NCBI GenBank assembly: GCA_037131735.1
Contig: JBAXQM010000006.1
Span: 1 to 64,000, forward strand
Direction: 5' to 3'
DNA length: 64,000 nucleotides
Origin: CAIUPE01 sp037131735
GTDB taxonomy: Bacteria > Pseudomonadota > Alphaproteobacteria > Rhizobiales > Beijerinckiaceae
The position numbers and the translations under genes are program-made. Positions 1-9,250 of the stretch are shown one piece after another (the first letter of the stretch is position 1; each line of letters begins with the position of its first letter). The notes beneath the pieces are model-generated. The model was not told the origin of the DNA. It was given only the letters and a program-made list of their open reading frames with translations, and did not search any database.

Positions 1-806
1 TTGTTGATATCGTTTGAGATGATCTCTTTCAAATGCGATAAACGATCAAGTGGCATTGTGCGCGCTACGGCTATCACGACTTCTACAAAAACATCAGCGC
101 CCGCACGACGGATCCGCAAATCTTCGATCGCGACCACGCCGGGAATCTCAGTTAGTATTTCACGAATGGTCAGCGTCATGCCTGCAGGGGCGGCATCGAG
201 CAACGTATCGATTGTGCGGCGTGCGAGGCGATAGCCCGCAATGCCGATGAAAAGAGCCACACCGATCGCTACGAGCGCGTCTGCTTCCGGATAACCTAAG
301 GCCGCGGCGCCAAAAGCAATTAGCACCATAACGGAATTAATCAGATCAGAAGAAAAATGAAGCGCATCAGCTGCCAAGGCTTCACTGTTTGTCTCGCGGG
401 CAACGCGGGTGAGCGTCCACCACCGCCAGGCATCAATAGCAATTGAACCACAGAGCACCGCTATGGCACCCCAGTGAAGTTCAATGGTGGTTGTGTCTTG
501 CCAAAGACGTCTTATGCCCTCAACCGCTACGGCACCGGAAAGAAGAAACAAAAAGGCGGTTTCAGCGAGTGCCGCAATCGATTCAATTTTACCATGGCCA
601 TAATGATGTTCATCATCGGCGGGTTTTGCCGCCGCGCGAATGGCAAGCCAAGTCATGGTCGTTGCGGCAACGTCCAGCAAACTATGGGCGGCATCGGAAA
701 TAAGTGCCAGCGATCCCGTCGCGAGTCCTGCGCCCCCTTTTCCAAGAGTGATGACAACGCTCGCCAGAATGGAGGACAGCGCCGCTCTTTCTTTGGCATT
801 TGACAT
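1..806 (-). CDS. Cation diffusion facilitator (CDF) exporter, 3' end cut by window edge
   Basis: The reading frame runs from an ATG at 806 off the left edge, giving 268 residues without a stop. It shows the CDF fold: hydrophobic helices up to about residue 195, then a soluble C-terminal domain. The transport-site motifs are visible: H41-xxx-D45 in helix 2 (DAAHSLLD) and H150-xxx-D154 in helix 5 (DALHFSSD), plus a HHYGHG motif at 67-72. The HxxxD pair in both helices is usual for Zn(II)-type members, so export of zinc or a similar divalent metal from the cytoplasm is likely, but the metal is inference. CDF proteins are usually about 300 residues, so only the tail is missing. It is divergent from the glyoxalase gene, with 171 bases between the two starts. 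Confidence 0.9.
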   Translation of the reverse strand, partial: MSNAKERAALSSILASVVITLGKGGAGLATGSLALISDAAHSLLDVAATTMTWLAIRAAAKPADDEHHYGHGKIESIAALAETAFLFLLSGAVAVEGIRRLWQDTTTIELHWGAIAVLCGSIAIDAWRWWTLTRVARETNSEALAADALHFSSDLINSVMVLIAFGAAALGYPEADALVAIGVALFIGIAGYRLARRTIDTLLDAAPAGMTLTIREILTEIPGVVAIEDLRIRRAGADVFVEVVIAVARTMPLDRLSHLKEIISNDIN

Positions 807-977
807 GGGGCTTCCCACCGGACGGATGATCGTGCCGGACTAGTCTCTTTGGGGCCTTGGGTCAATTGGCAGCTTTTGAGCGGGAGGGGCGGCCTAGAAG
901 GGGTTGCGCCCGCTAGGGCTTTTCGCCAGTGTTGGCGTTATAAACAATCAACCGAATCCCATTCAGGAGAAGCCGTG

Positions 978-1421
978 ATGATGGAGTATTTGCATACGAT
1001 GGTGCGGGTTGGAAATCTTGAGCAGGCGCTCGATTTCTATTGCAATAAAATGGGCCTTGTTGAAGTGCGACGTAGCGAGAATGAGAAGGGCCGATTCACG
1101 CTGGTGTTTCTCGTTGCGCCCGGAGACAAAGCGCATTTCGCCACAACAACATCGGCGGCACTTGAACTGACCTATAATTGGGACGAGCATGAATATACGG
1201 GTGGCCGGAATTTCGGTCATCTCGCTTATCGTGTCGATAATATTTATGACTATTGCAAAGCTTTGATGGACAAAGGTGTCACAATCAATCGTCCACCCCG
1301 AGACGGTCGCATGGCTTTTATCAAATCACCTGATGGAATCTCCGTCGAACTCCTCCAGCGCGGTGAGGCCTTACCGCTTGCCGAGCCTTGGACGTCTATG
1401 CCGAATATTGGCAGTTGGTGA
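978..1421 (+). CDS. gloA: Lactoylglutathione lyase (glyoxalase I)
   Basis: This 147-residue protein isomerises the hemithioacetal of methylglyoxal and glutathione to S-lactoylglutathione in the cytoplasm. The four metal ligands of the family can be placed: H6, E63 (in LELTYNW), H81 (in FGHLAYRV) and E124 (in GISVELLQ). Length is typical for the short Ni/Zn bacterial form. The start is the ATG at 978, seven bases after a CAGGAGA ribosome site; a GTG at 975 in the same frame is a possible alternative, and longer upstream starts have no ribosome site. It is followed by galM on the same strand after 29 bases. Function assignment is secure by motif; the choice of metal is not visible. Confidence 0.93.
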   Translation: MMEYLHTMVRVGNLEQALDFYCNKMGLVEVRRSENEKGRFTLVFLVAPGDKAHFATTTSAALELTYNWDEHEYTGGRNFGHLAYRVDNIYDYCKALMDKGVTINRPPRDGRMAFIKSPDGISVELLQRGEALPLAEPWTSMPNIGSW

Positions 1422-1450
1422 TCCGCACAGCGGGATAGGATATCATTGGT

Positions 1451-2464
1451 ATGAAAAGACGTCTTTTCGGAAAACTTGGTGATGAACCGATTTACGAAAT
1501 TACCATTCGCTCGAAATTGGGAGCGGAAGCGGCGATTCTGAATTGGGGCGCTGTCATTCGTGATCTCGTTGTGCCGCTGAGAGCTGAGAAACAGCGGGTG
1601 GTGCTTGGGCTTGAACGGCTTGAGGATTATACGAAACACTCGCCGCATCTCGGTGCGCTTGCAGGGCGTTATGCCAATCGTATTCGTGATGGGCTTTTCT
1701 CCATTGATGGCACGGCGTATCAACTTGAGAAAAATTTTCTTGGCAAACATAACCTACATGGTGGCGCTTCAGGATTTGGGCAGCGTCCATGGCAAGTTGC
1801 GCATTGGGATTCGTCATCTGTTACGCTAACGCTCGTATCCCCTGATGGTGATGGGGGATATCCCGGAACACTGACGACAACTTTGACATATCGATTTGTT
1901 GATGATGCAACATTGCGCACAGAGATTGCCGCGATGACGGATCGCCCGACGATTCTTAACCTCGCTTTGCATTCCTATTTCAATCTTGATGGGTCGGACG
2001 ATATTCTTGACCACCAATTACAGATTGAATCCGATTTCATCACGGCGCTCGATCCGGAATTGATCCCGACAGGTGAAATTCGCCGCGTCGCTGACACGCC
2101 CTATGATTTTCGGACGATGCGTCCCATTTGGCATCAAGGCTCAGATGGGGGGCTCTTTCATTATGATCAAAACTACATGCTGAGAGACTCGTCTGGCGCA
2201 TTGCGTCGTGCCGCGACCGCAAAATCGGGCCGCAACGGTCTTAGTCTTGAGGTTTGGACTACGGAGCCGGCCATCCAATTCTATGATGCAAAAAATTTGA
2301 ATGTTCCCGTCCCCGGCATAGCGATGTCGCGCTTGAAAGCTCGCGCTGGTTTTTGCCTGGAACCGCAGCGTCCGCCGGATAGCCCTAACCGCGCCCATTT
2401 TCCGGATCCGGTGCTCCGCCCGGGCCAAGTTTATCGCCAAATCACGGAGTATAGGTTCCTTTAA
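1451..2464 (+). CDS. galM: Aldose 1-epimerase (mutarotase)
   Basis: A 337-residue protein of the GalM beta-sandwich family, which interconverts alpha and beta anomers of aldoses such as galactose and glucose. Family landmarks are present: N76-R77 (ANRIR), H103 (NLHGG), the catalytic acid H174 (LALHSYFNLDG) and the catalytic base E304 (CLEPQRPPDSPN). Length is normal. It lies between gloA and the purine operon, on the same strand as both; 79 bases separate it from uraH, so cotranscription is possible but not required. No other galactose gene lies near, so the physiological sugar is unknown; the inositol and sugar island about 15 kb away is a possible but unproven link. Confidence 0.92.
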   Translation: MKRRLFGKLGDEPIYEITIRSKLGAEAAILNWGAVIRDLVVPLRAEKQRVVLGLERLEDYTKHSPHLGALAGRYANRIRDGLFSIDGTAYQLEKNFLGKHNLHGGASGFGQRPWQVAHWDSSSVTLTLVSPDGDGGYPGTLTTTLTYRFVDDATLRTEIAAMTDRPTILNLALHSYFNLDGSDDILDHQLQIESDFITALDPELIPTGEIRRVADTPYDFRTMRPIWHQGSDGGLFHYDQNYMLRDSSGALRRAATAKSGRNGLSLEVWTTEPAIQFYDAKNLNVPVPGIAMSRLKARAGFCLEPQRPPDSPNRAHFPDPVLRPGQVYRQITEYRFL

Positions 2465-2543
2465 GGTCAATTTGGGGCTTTTGGGCACGGCTTTTCGGAT
2501 AATCCCCCTTCTGTCGCGATAAAAAGTGAGTCATGATCAATTT

Positions 2544-2885
2544 ATGAAACTGACGACTCATATTCTCGACACGGCTCATGGCTGTCCCGCTCACAACCTT
2601 GCGGTAACCCTGACACGCCTTTCGGATGGCGCTGTTTTAAAAGCGATCCGCACAAATGCCGATGGGCGAGCGGACGCTCCGCTTCTTGAAGGCGATCAAT
2701 TTCAATTCGGGATTTACGAACTATCTTTTGCCGTCGGGGATTATTTCCGGGCGCGCGGCATCACGCTTCCTGAGCCTGCGTTCCTCGATCTTGTGCCGAT
2801 CCGTTTTGGCATATCAGAACGGCGGCATTATCACGTGCCGTTGCTTGTTTCCCCTTACGGGTTTTCGACCTATCGCGGGAGCTGA
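2544..2885 (+). CDS. uraH: 5-hydroxyisourate hydrolase
   Basis: A 113-residue transthyretin-like protein that hydrolyses 5-hydroxyisourate to OHCU, the step after urate oxidation. It carries the family signatures: HILDTAHG at 6-13, the GRADAPLL stretch near R42, RRHYHVPLL around H95/H97, and the C-terminal YRGS tetrapeptide (110-113) that separates HIU hydrolases from transthyretins. I start it at the ATG at 2544, giving MKLTTHILDT; a GTG at 2526 would add six residues, and neither has a strong ribosome site. It opens the purine operon, three bases before xdhA, and works with PuuD and UraD further along to make S-allantoin. Confidence 0.95.
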   Translation: MKLTTHILDTAHGCPAHNLAVTLTRLSDGAVLKAIRTNADGRADAPLLEGDQFQFGIYELSFAVGDYFRARGITLPEPAFLDLVPIRFGISERRHYHVPLLVSPYGFSTYRGS

Positions 2886-2888
2886 GCG

Positions 2889-4370
2889 ATGTCGCGCGCA
2901 AGCATAAGCTTTTTACGACGCGGGAAACGGATCGATGTTGAAAATATCGATCCGCGCATGACCTTGCTTGAGTGGTTGCGTCTCTCCGAACGTTCGACAG
3001 GGACCAAGGAAGGATGCGCCGAAGGGGATTGTGGCGCTTGCACGGTGGTGCTCGCGCGTGAACGAAATGGTCGCCTTGTTTACGAGCCCGTGAATGCCTG
3101 TATCCTTCTTTTAGGCCAAGCGGATGGCACAGACGTAATAACAGTCGAAGATCTTGAGACATCGCAGGGTCTCCACCCCGTTCAAACGGCGATGGTTCAG
3201 CGCCATGGCTCACAATGTGGGTATTGCACGCCCGGCATCGTGATGAGTTTGTTCGCTCTATCACATGCAAGACACGAAGCGCTTGACCGTGATGTAATCA
3301 ATGATGCGCTTGCAGGTAATCTCTGCCGGTGCACCGGCTATAAGCCTATTGTCGAGGCGGCGCTTGAGAGTTGCGCTGCCGCAGCGCCTGATCAATTTGA
3401 TGGACGTGAAGGCGCTACCCTTGCCGAGCTTTCAAATTTTCGTGCCGGTGAAGATGTATTTATGGGAAATGATGAGGCGTTTTTTGCCGCACCCGGTAGT
3501 GAAGCTTCGCTCGCCTTTTTGTTAAAGAGTCATCCGGATGCCACGCTTGTTGCGGGGGCAACGGATGTTGGTCTCTGGATTACAAAGGGGCTGCAGGATC
3601 TCAAAAAGATTATCTGGCTTGGCCGTATTCGGTCATTGGCAACGATTGAAGAAAGCGAAACGAGTTTAACAATCGGTGCTTCGATCACCCATCAGCAAGC
3701 ATTACCGCGATTAGCGGCCCTCGATCCCGACATCGGTGAATTGGCTCGTCGGTTTGGATCAACGCAAGTGCGGATGTCTGGAACAGTGGTAGGTAATATT
3801 GCGAATGGCTCACCCATTGGTGATTGGCCGCCGGTTTTCATTGCGCTTGGCGCAACGCTTGAATTACGCGAAGGCTTTTCAAGCCGCAAATTGCCTCTCG
3901 AAGATTTTTTTATTGCCTATCGCAAACAAAATCGTGAACCGCAGGAATATCTCCGGCGCGTTACAATTCAAAAACCCGGCCCCGATGATCATATTCGCGT
4001 GTTCAAAGTCACCAAGCGCAGAGATGAAGATATCTCGGCGGTGATGGGTGCGTTTAAGATCACGGTGAAAGATGGCATCGTGGCGGATGCGCGGATTGCC
4101 TTTGGCGGAATGGCCGGAATTCCAAAGCGGGCTTTCAATACAGAACGCGCAATTATCGGCGCTTCGATCAAAGATATTGCCACATGGCGTTCAGGCGCTG
4201 AGGCGATGGAGCGGGACTTCGAGCCTTTGTCTGATCATCGGGCGTCAGCTGAATACCGCATGCGTGTCGCGCGCAATCTCGTGATTAAAGCCATGGCCGA
4301 AATCGCCGGTGTTCCCTCGTCAACCACTCGTATCTTTGCGCATCGTGAGTCGACCCATGCCGCAGAATGA
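2889..4370 (+). CDS. xdhA: Xanthine dehydrogenase small subunit (2Fe-2S and FAD domains)
   Basis: A 493-residue subunit of the molybdenum enzyme that oxidises hypoxanthine to xanthine and xanthine to urate. The N-terminal plant-type 2Fe-2S domain holds C43, C48, C51 and C71; the second 2Fe-2S helical domain holds C110, C113, C146 and C148 (QCGYCTPG and GNLCRCTGYKP). From about residue 190 a CO-dehydrogenase-type FAD domain follows (VAGATDVGLW), then its C-terminal part. The order 2Fe-2S, 2Fe-2S, FAD is that of bacterial XdhA. The gene starts three bases after uraH and overlaps xdhB by 14 bases, so translation is probably coupled and the two subunits made in equal amounts. Confidence 0.96.
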   Translation: MSRASISFLRRGKRIDVENIDPRMTLLEWLRLSERSTGTKEGCAEGDCGACTVVLARERNGRLVYEPVNACILLLGQADGTDVITVEDLETSQGLHPVQTAMVQRHGSQCGYCTPGIVMSLFALSHARHEALDRDVINDALAGNLCRCTGYKPIVEAALESCAAAAPDQFDGREGATLAELSNFRAGEDVFMGNDEAFFAAPGSEASLAFLLKSHPDATLVAGATDVGLWITKGLQDLKKIIWLGRIRSLATIEESETSLTIGASITHQQALPRLAALDPDIGELARRFGSTQVRMSGTVVGNIANGSPIGDWPPVFIALGATLELREGFSSRKLPLEDFFIAYRKQNREPQEYLRRVTIQKPGPDDHIRVFKVTKRRDEDISAVMGAFKITVKDGIVADARIAFGGMAGIPKRAFNTERAIIGASIKDIATWRSGAEAMERDFEPLSDHRASAEYRMRVARNLVIKAMAEIAGVPSSTTRIFAHRESTHAAE

Positions 4371-6669
4371 TGCGCCTCAACGCTATCTCGGACAGGCGCT
4401 GCCGCATGACTCGGCTGAACGACATGTCAGCGGACGCGCGCTATATATTGATGATCTTCCCGAGCCTGAAGGCCTCTTGCATATTGCTGTTGGTGGCTCG
4501 CCCGTGGCGCGAGGAAAGCTCGTTTCGCTTGATGTGACTGATGTGCGCAGTGCACCCGGTGTTGTGGCGGTTATAACGGCCGCTGATATTCCGGGCAAAA
4601 ATGATGTATCGCCGGCAATGGGTGATGACCCGATGTTTGCAGCGGATCGCGTTGAATTTGTTGGACAGGCGTTGTTTGCGGTTGTTGCGCAGTCTCGTGA
4701 CGCAGCGCGGCGTGCAATTCGTCTTGTGAAGACTGTCATTGAAGAGGAGAAGCCCTCTGTAACAGTTGAAGATGCGCTTCAACGTGATGAAACGGTATTG
4801 CCTGATTATGCGTTCGGCCGCGGTGATGTGGCGGAAGCGCTTTCGTCTTCCCCTGTTCAACTTGAAGGCACGTTCAATATTGGCGGACAGGAACATTTCT
4901 ATCTCGAAGGACAAGTTGCCTTAGCTCTTCCCGGTGAAGGGCAGGAGATGCAGGTTTATTCTTCAACGCAACACCCGACTGAGGTGCAGCATGCGGTAGC
5001 GCGCGTGTTGGGCGTTCCTGATGCCTATGTGACTTGCGAAGTACGTCGTATGGGTGGTGGTTTCGGCGGCAAGGAAAGCCAAGCGACACAATGGGCAGCG
5101 ATTGCAGCACTCGCGGCGCGCGTCACGGGAAAGCCTTGTAAGATTCGTCTTGATCGTGACGACGACATGATGATGACCGGCAAGCGTCATGAATTTCGTG
5201 TTGATTGGAAAATTGGAACGGATGAAGCAGGCCATATTCGCGGTTTGGATCTCTCGCTTTTGGCGCGTTGCGGCTATTCGGCTGATCTCAGTCAGGGCGT
5301 TGTTGATCGCGCGATGTTTCATTCCGACAATGCTTATTTCATGCCTGCAGCGCGGATCGGATCACGTCGATTGAAAACGAACACAGTTTCGAACACCGCA
5401 TTCCGAGGCTTTGGCGGGCCGCAAGGAATCTTGGCGATTGAACGCATCATTGATGCGGTGGCAAGTGCCACGGGACGAGATCCACTCGATATAAGAAAAG
5501 AAAATCTTTATCGGCCTGACGGCGCGGTGACGCCCTATGGGATGCCAGTTGAAGATCATGACATCGCTCATACAATCATCGCTCAACTTGAATCCCAAGC
5601 GGATTATCGTGAACGACGCCAAGCGATTGATGCGTTCAATGCGGATTCACCTCTGATCCGTAAAGGCCTCGCATTAACGCCCTTGAAGTTCGGCATTTCC
5701 TTTACGCTCACGCAGCTCAATCAAGCTGGCGCGTTAGTTCATGTTTACTCAGATGGATCGATCCACCTCAACCACGGTGGAACGGAAATGGGGCAGGGGC
5801 TCTTCCAAAAGGTTGCACAGATCGTAGCTGAAGAATTTGGTGTGGCGATCGAACGTGTGCGCATCACGGCAACAACAACGGGCAAAGTCCCGAACTCGTC
5901 ACCAACTGCGGCCTCTACCGGATCAGATCTTAACGGGATGGCCGCGCTGTTAGCCGCGCGCGCGATCAAAAATCGCATGGCGGAATTTCTTTCATCTTCG
6001 CGCGGCGTGCCGATAGACGTAATCCGCTTTGTCGATGATCATGTGATTGTCGGTGATGAGCGGATTCCTTTTGGCGATGTTGCCAAAGCCACGCATCAAG
6101 CGCGTATTCATCTTTCCGAAGCCGGCTATTATAAAACACCAAAAGTTGAATGGGACCGGGCGAATGCACGCGGTCGTCCCTTCTATTATTTTGCTTATGG
6201 TGCCGCCTGCAGCGAAGTGGCGATTGATACGTTAACAGGTGAGATGCGTCTTGAACGCGTCGATATTCTTCATGATGTTGGCCACTCATTAAATCCCGCG
6301 CTTGATATTGGCCAGATTGAAGGAGCCTTTGTGCAAGGCATGGGGTGGCTCACGACGGAAGAGCTCGTCTACGACAATAAAGGACGGCTCAGAACGCATG
6401 CGCCTTCGACCTATAAAATTCCGGTGGCCTCTGACATTCCGGCTCATTTCAATGTCACGTTGTTTCAAGGCGCAAATCGCGAGGATACGGTTTTTCGCTC
6501 GAAGGCCGTTGGTGAGCCGCCATTGATGCTGGGCATCTCGGTCTATTCAGCGATTCTCAATGCGATTTCTTCTTTGAAGCCGGGTGCTCAGGTGCCGCTT
6601 GATGCGCCTGCAACACCAGAGCGCATATTGAAAGCTGTTCAGGCGCTTGGCGGCGGCGGCGGATTTTGA
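4357..6669 (+). CDS. xdhB: Xanthine dehydrogenase large subunit (molybdopterin-binding)
   Basis: A 770-residue molybdenum-cofactor subunit. Visible landmarks are the first aldehyde-oxidase/xanthine-dehydrogenase domain up to about residue 130, the GGGFGGKE loop, the FRGFGGPQG arginine loop, the EMGQGLFQKV cofactor stretch and the catalytic glutamate E720 in AVGEPPLM. All residues expected for hydroxylation of a purine at the Mo centre are there. I start it at the ATG at 4357, inside the end of xdhA; starts further upstream would lie deeper in xdhA. The C-terminus is a run of glycines (GGGGGF), a harmless oddity. The enzyme is an XdhA2B2-type assembly that passes electrons from Mo through the two 2Fe-2S centres to FAD. 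Confidence 0.96.
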   Translation: MPQNDAPQRYLGQALPHDSAERHVSGRALYIDDLPEPEGLLHIAVGGSPVARGKLVSLDVTDVRSAPGVVAVITAADIPGKNDVSPAMGDDPMFAADRVEFVGQALFAVVAQSRDAARRAIRLVKTVIEEEKPSVTVEDALQRDETVLPDYAFGRGDVAEALSSSPVQLEGTFNIGGQEHFYLEGQVALALPGEGQEMQVYSSTQHPTEVQHAVARVLGVPDAYVTCEVRRMGGGFGGKESQATQWAAIAALAARVTGKPCKIRLDRDDDMMMTGKRHEFRVDWKIGTDEAGHIRGLDLSLLARCGYSADLSQGVVDRAMFHSDNAYFMPAARIGSRRLKTNTVSNTAFRGFGGPQGILAIERIIDAVASATGRDPLDIRKENLYRPDGAVTPYGMPVEDHDIAHTIIAQLESQADYRERRQAIDAFNADSPLIRKGLALTPLKFGISFTLTQLNQAGALVHVYSDGSIHLNHGGTEMGQGLFQKVAQIVAEEFGVAIERVRITATTTGKVPNSSPTAASTGSDLNGMAALLAARAIKNRMAEFLSSSRGVPIDVIRFVDDHVIVGDERIPFGDVAKATHQARIHLSEAGYYKTPKVEWDRANARGRPFYYFAYGAACSEVAIDTLTGEMRLERVDILHDVGHSLNPALDIGQIEGAFVQGMGWLTTEELVYDNKGRLRTHAPSTYKIPVASDIPAHFNVTLFQGANREDTVFRSKAVGEPPLMLGISVYSAILNAISSLKPGAQVPLDAPATPERILKAVQALGGGGGF

Positions 6670-6676
6670 GAGCGCC

Positions 6677-7552
6677 ATGACAACGCTTGCTCTTTTTGAA
6701 CGGCTGCTTGATCGGCTCGCGACCGACAATATCGTCGCGCTTGTTACAATTCATGCGGCGCGTGGATCGACACCTCAAGGTGAAGGTGCGTCCATGATGA
6801 TTACAGAAGAGGGCGCGATCAGCGGAACGATTGGGGGTGGCGCTCTTGAATATGCCATCATCAATGAGGCTGTTCACCTCATGAAATCCGGCACGACCGG
6901 GATCATCAAAAAACATTACCCGCTCGGTCCGGATTTGGGGCAGTGCTGCGGCGGCTCGGTTGAAATTGAATTGGGCATATTTGACCAGTCGATGCGCGCA
7001 GACATTCAGATGAAGCGAGACGCCATCCGTCACGACGCCTCAACGCCGCTTTATCTTTTCGGGGCAGGGCATGTGGGGCGCGCGCTTGTTATGGCTCTGG
7101 CACCCTTGCCCTTTACCGTGACATGGATTGACGAACGCGCCGAGATTTTTCCGGATCATATACCGCGTAATGTCAACGCCAAACGTGTTGATAATCCTTT
7201 AGACGAGATTGGCAATATTCCGCATCAAGGCTTCTGTCTTGTCATGACGCATTCGCATCCGCTTGATCTGGCTTTGGTGGGTGCCGCGTTGCAGAGGAAT
7301 GATCTTGCCTATATTGGCCTGATTGGGTCGGCGACAAAGCGTGCGCGGTTTGAATCGCGGTTGCGGCAGAGCGGACAAGGGGCAGCAGCGTTGAAGCGCA
7401 TGATATGCCCTGTGGGATTGCCCGAACTTTATGGTAAGGAGCCTGCGGTCATCGCTGCTTCAATCGCTGGTGATTTATTGATCCGCCGGCAGGCTTTGCT
7501 GAATGCCCATGAAGCGGGTCCAGTGGATGTCAAAGAAAGACTCGCGAGTTAG
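6677..7552 (+). CDS. xdhC: Xanthine dehydrogenase accessory protein XdhC
   Basis: A 291-residue member of the XdhC/CoxI family, which binds molybdenum cofactor, helps its sulfuration and inserts it into the large subunit; it is not part of the final enzyme. The N-terminal XdhC domain holds the LGQCCGG pair of cysteines near residue 94, and the C-terminal half has a Rossmann-like fold beginning at LYLFGAGHVGRAL. It starts eight bases after xdhB at the ATG at 6677, the usual order xdhABC. A guanine deaminase follows after 33 bases. It depends on cofactor made by MoaA and other Moa/Moe proteins; moaA lies 7 kb downstream on the other strand. Confidence 0.94.
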   Translation: MTTLALFERLLDRLATDNIVALVTIHAARGSTPQGEGASMMITEEGAISGTIGGGALEYAIINEAVHLMKSGTTGIIKKHYPLGPDLGQCCGGSVEIELGIFDQSMRADIQMKRDAIRHDASTPLYLFGAGHVGRALVMALAPLPFTVTWIDERAEIFPDHIPRNVNAKRVDNPLDEIGNIPHQGFCLVMTHSHPLDLALVGAALQRNDLAYIGLIGSATKRARFESRLRQSGQGAAALKRMICPVGLPELYGKEPAVIAASIAGDLLIRRQALLNAHEAGPVDVKERLAS

Positions 7553-7585
7553 AGTCCGCGCTTAGAAAAGGGGATGGCGTCGATC

Positions 7586-8059
7586 ATGACTGATGATGAG
7601 CGATTTCTGGCGCGTGCGATTGCATTGTCGCGTGAGCGTATGGAAGCCAATGAGGGCGGGCCTTTTGGTGCCCTCGTGGCGCGCGATGGTGTTGTCCTTG
7701 CTGAAGGCTGGAACATGGTGACATCGTCGAATGATCCAACGGCACATGCCGAGGTGAGCGCAATTCGCCGCGCCTGCACGGCTGTTGGTCATTTCGAGTT
7801 AAAAGGTGCGACGCTTTATACAAGCTGCGAGCCTTGCCCCATGTGCCTGGCTTCTGCTTATTGGGCGCGCGTATCGCGTATCGTTTATTCAAACACGCGC
7901 GATGAAGCAGCGGCAATCGGATTTGATGATGCGTTCATCTATGATGAAGTGCCGAAAGATCCCGCCATTCGCAGTCTCCCGATGGAACATCATCCACGCG
8001 ACGATGCGCGGGCTGCTTTCGCAGCCTGGGCCGCTAAGCCTGATAAAATTCGTTACTGA
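7586..8059 (+). CDS. guaD: Guanine deaminase (cytidine-deaminase fold)
   Basis: A 157-residue zinc deaminase that makes xanthine from guanine and so feeds xanthine dehydrogenase. The zinc site reads H54-A-E56 (THAEV region) and P-C84-P-M-C87. It resembles Bacillus subtilis GuaD along its whole length, including SNDPTAHAEV, the YTSCEPCPMCL stretch, AAIGFDDAFIYDEV and the aromatic C-terminus ending in RY. tRNA adenosine deaminase TadA shares the zinc motif but lacks this C-terminal part, so TadA is unlikely. Start: the ATG at 7586 is preferred because an in-frame ATG at 7574 directly abuts the AAAAGGGG ribosome site. It sits between xdhC and puuD, which supports the role. Confidence 0.88.
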   Translation: MTDDERFLARAIALSRERMEANEGGPFGALVARDGVVLAEGWNMVTSSNDPTAHAEVSAIRRACTAVGHFELKGATLYTSCEPCPMCLASAYWARVSRIVYSNTRDEAAAIGFDDAFIYDEVPKDPAIRSLPMEHHPRDDARAAFAAWAAKPDKIRY

Positions 8060-8068
8060 GGACTTGTT

Positions 8069-9250
8069 ATGACCGCATTCGCGCTTGATTGGATTAATCT
8101 GGCCATAAGATGGTTCCATATGATCGTGGGGATCGCATGGATCGGCGCGAGCTTCCATTTCGTCTGGCTCGATTTTTCTTTGCGTGCGCGTGAGAATATG
8201 GCGAAGGGCGTGTTTGGCACATCATGGCTTGTGCATGGTGGTGGTTTTTATCACGTTGAGAAATATCTCGTTGCGCCGGCGAGTCTTCCCGCAGATCTTC
8301 ACTGGTTTAAATGGGAAGCCTATTTGACATTTTTAACCGGCTTCGCCTTGCTCGCGGTACAATATTATTGGAACGCGTCGGTTTATCTCGTTGATCCCAA
8401 TATCTATGCGATGACAGGCGCAAAGGCGATTGTGATTTCCGTCCTGTCGCTGCTCGCGGGCTGGGTGGTTTATGATCTTTTGTGTCGCTCGCAACTTGGC
8501 GAGCACACAGGCTTTTTGGCGCTTGCCGTTTTCGTTTTGATCGTCGGTGCCGCCTATGGCTTCACCCATGTATTTTCTGGTCGTGGCGCTTTCATTCATG
8601 TCGGCGCGATGGTGGGGACAATCATGGCCGCCAATGTTTTCCGCGTGATCATTCCTAATCAGAAGAAAGTGACCGCGGCGCTCTTGGCTGGCGAAACACC
8701 CGATCCGAAATATGGAAAAATCGGCAAGCAGCGTTCGCTCCATAACAATTATCTCACTTTGCCCGTTTTGTTGATGATGGTGTCAAACCATTATCCTTTC
8801 CTCTATTCGCACCCCTCTTCATGGTTGGTCGTCGCTTTGATTGTTGTGGCTGGGGTTATGATCCGGCATTTCTTCAATCGCATTGATGCGGGTGATATTC
8901 CGCAGAAGGTCCTATGGACTTTGCCCTTGGCGGCGTTTGCTTTGGCTGTTGCAATTTGGTGGACAGCACCCGCTACGAAAACAGTAACGGGCACAGTGAG
9001 CGATACTGAAGTTCTCGCGATCACAACAAAGCATTGCATCATGTGTCATCAGGCGCAGCCGACTCATGAGAGCTTCAAGGGCGGTGAGCCCCCGAAAGCG
9101 GTGATGCTCGATAGTATTGAAAATATCAGAAAAAATGCACAGCAGATTCTTGTGCAGGCGGTCGATGGACGCGTGATGCCGCTTGGCAATGAAACGGGTA
9201 TGACCGACGAAGAGCGAGCCAAGCTTGGTGCTTGGATTAAAGCGCAATGA
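8069..9250 (+). CDS. puuD: Urate hydroxylase PuuD (membrane protein with cytochrome c domain)
   Basis: A 393-residue inner-membrane enzyme that oxidises urate to 5-hydroxyisourate, passing electrons to the respiratory chain instead of making hydrogen peroxide. The N-terminal 300 residues hold about eight hydrophobic helices of the DUF989 type, starting with WFHMIVGIAWIGASFHFVW. The C-terminal 90 residues are a cytochrome c domain with a haem motif C323-IMC-H327 and a likely axial methionine, M370 (GRVMPLGN). This type replaces cofactor-free uricase (PucL) in many alphaproteobacteria; no pucL is present. It starts 9 bases after guaD, and its stop overlaps uraD by four bases. Haem attachment in the periplasm needs a cytochrome c maturation system, not seen here. 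Confidence 0.93.
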   Translation: MTAFALDWINLAIRWFHMIVGIAWIGASFHFVWLDFSLRARENMAKGVFGTSWLVHGGGFYHVEKYLVAPASLPADLHWFKWEAYLTFLTGFALLAVQYYWNASVYLVDPNIYAMTGAKAIVISVLSLLAGWVVYDLLCRSQLGEHTGFLALAVFVLIVGAAYGFTHVFSGRGAFIHVGAMVGTIMAANVFRVIIPNQKKVTAALLAGETPDPKYGKIGKQRSLHNNYLTLPVLLMMVSNHYPFLYSHPSSWLVVALIVVAGVMIRHFFNRIDAGDIPQKVLWTLPLAAFALAVAIWWTAPATKTVTGTVSDTEVLAITTKHCIMCHQAQPTHESFKGGEPPKAVMLDSIENIRKNAQQILVQAVDGRVMPLGNETGMTDEERAKLGAWIKAQ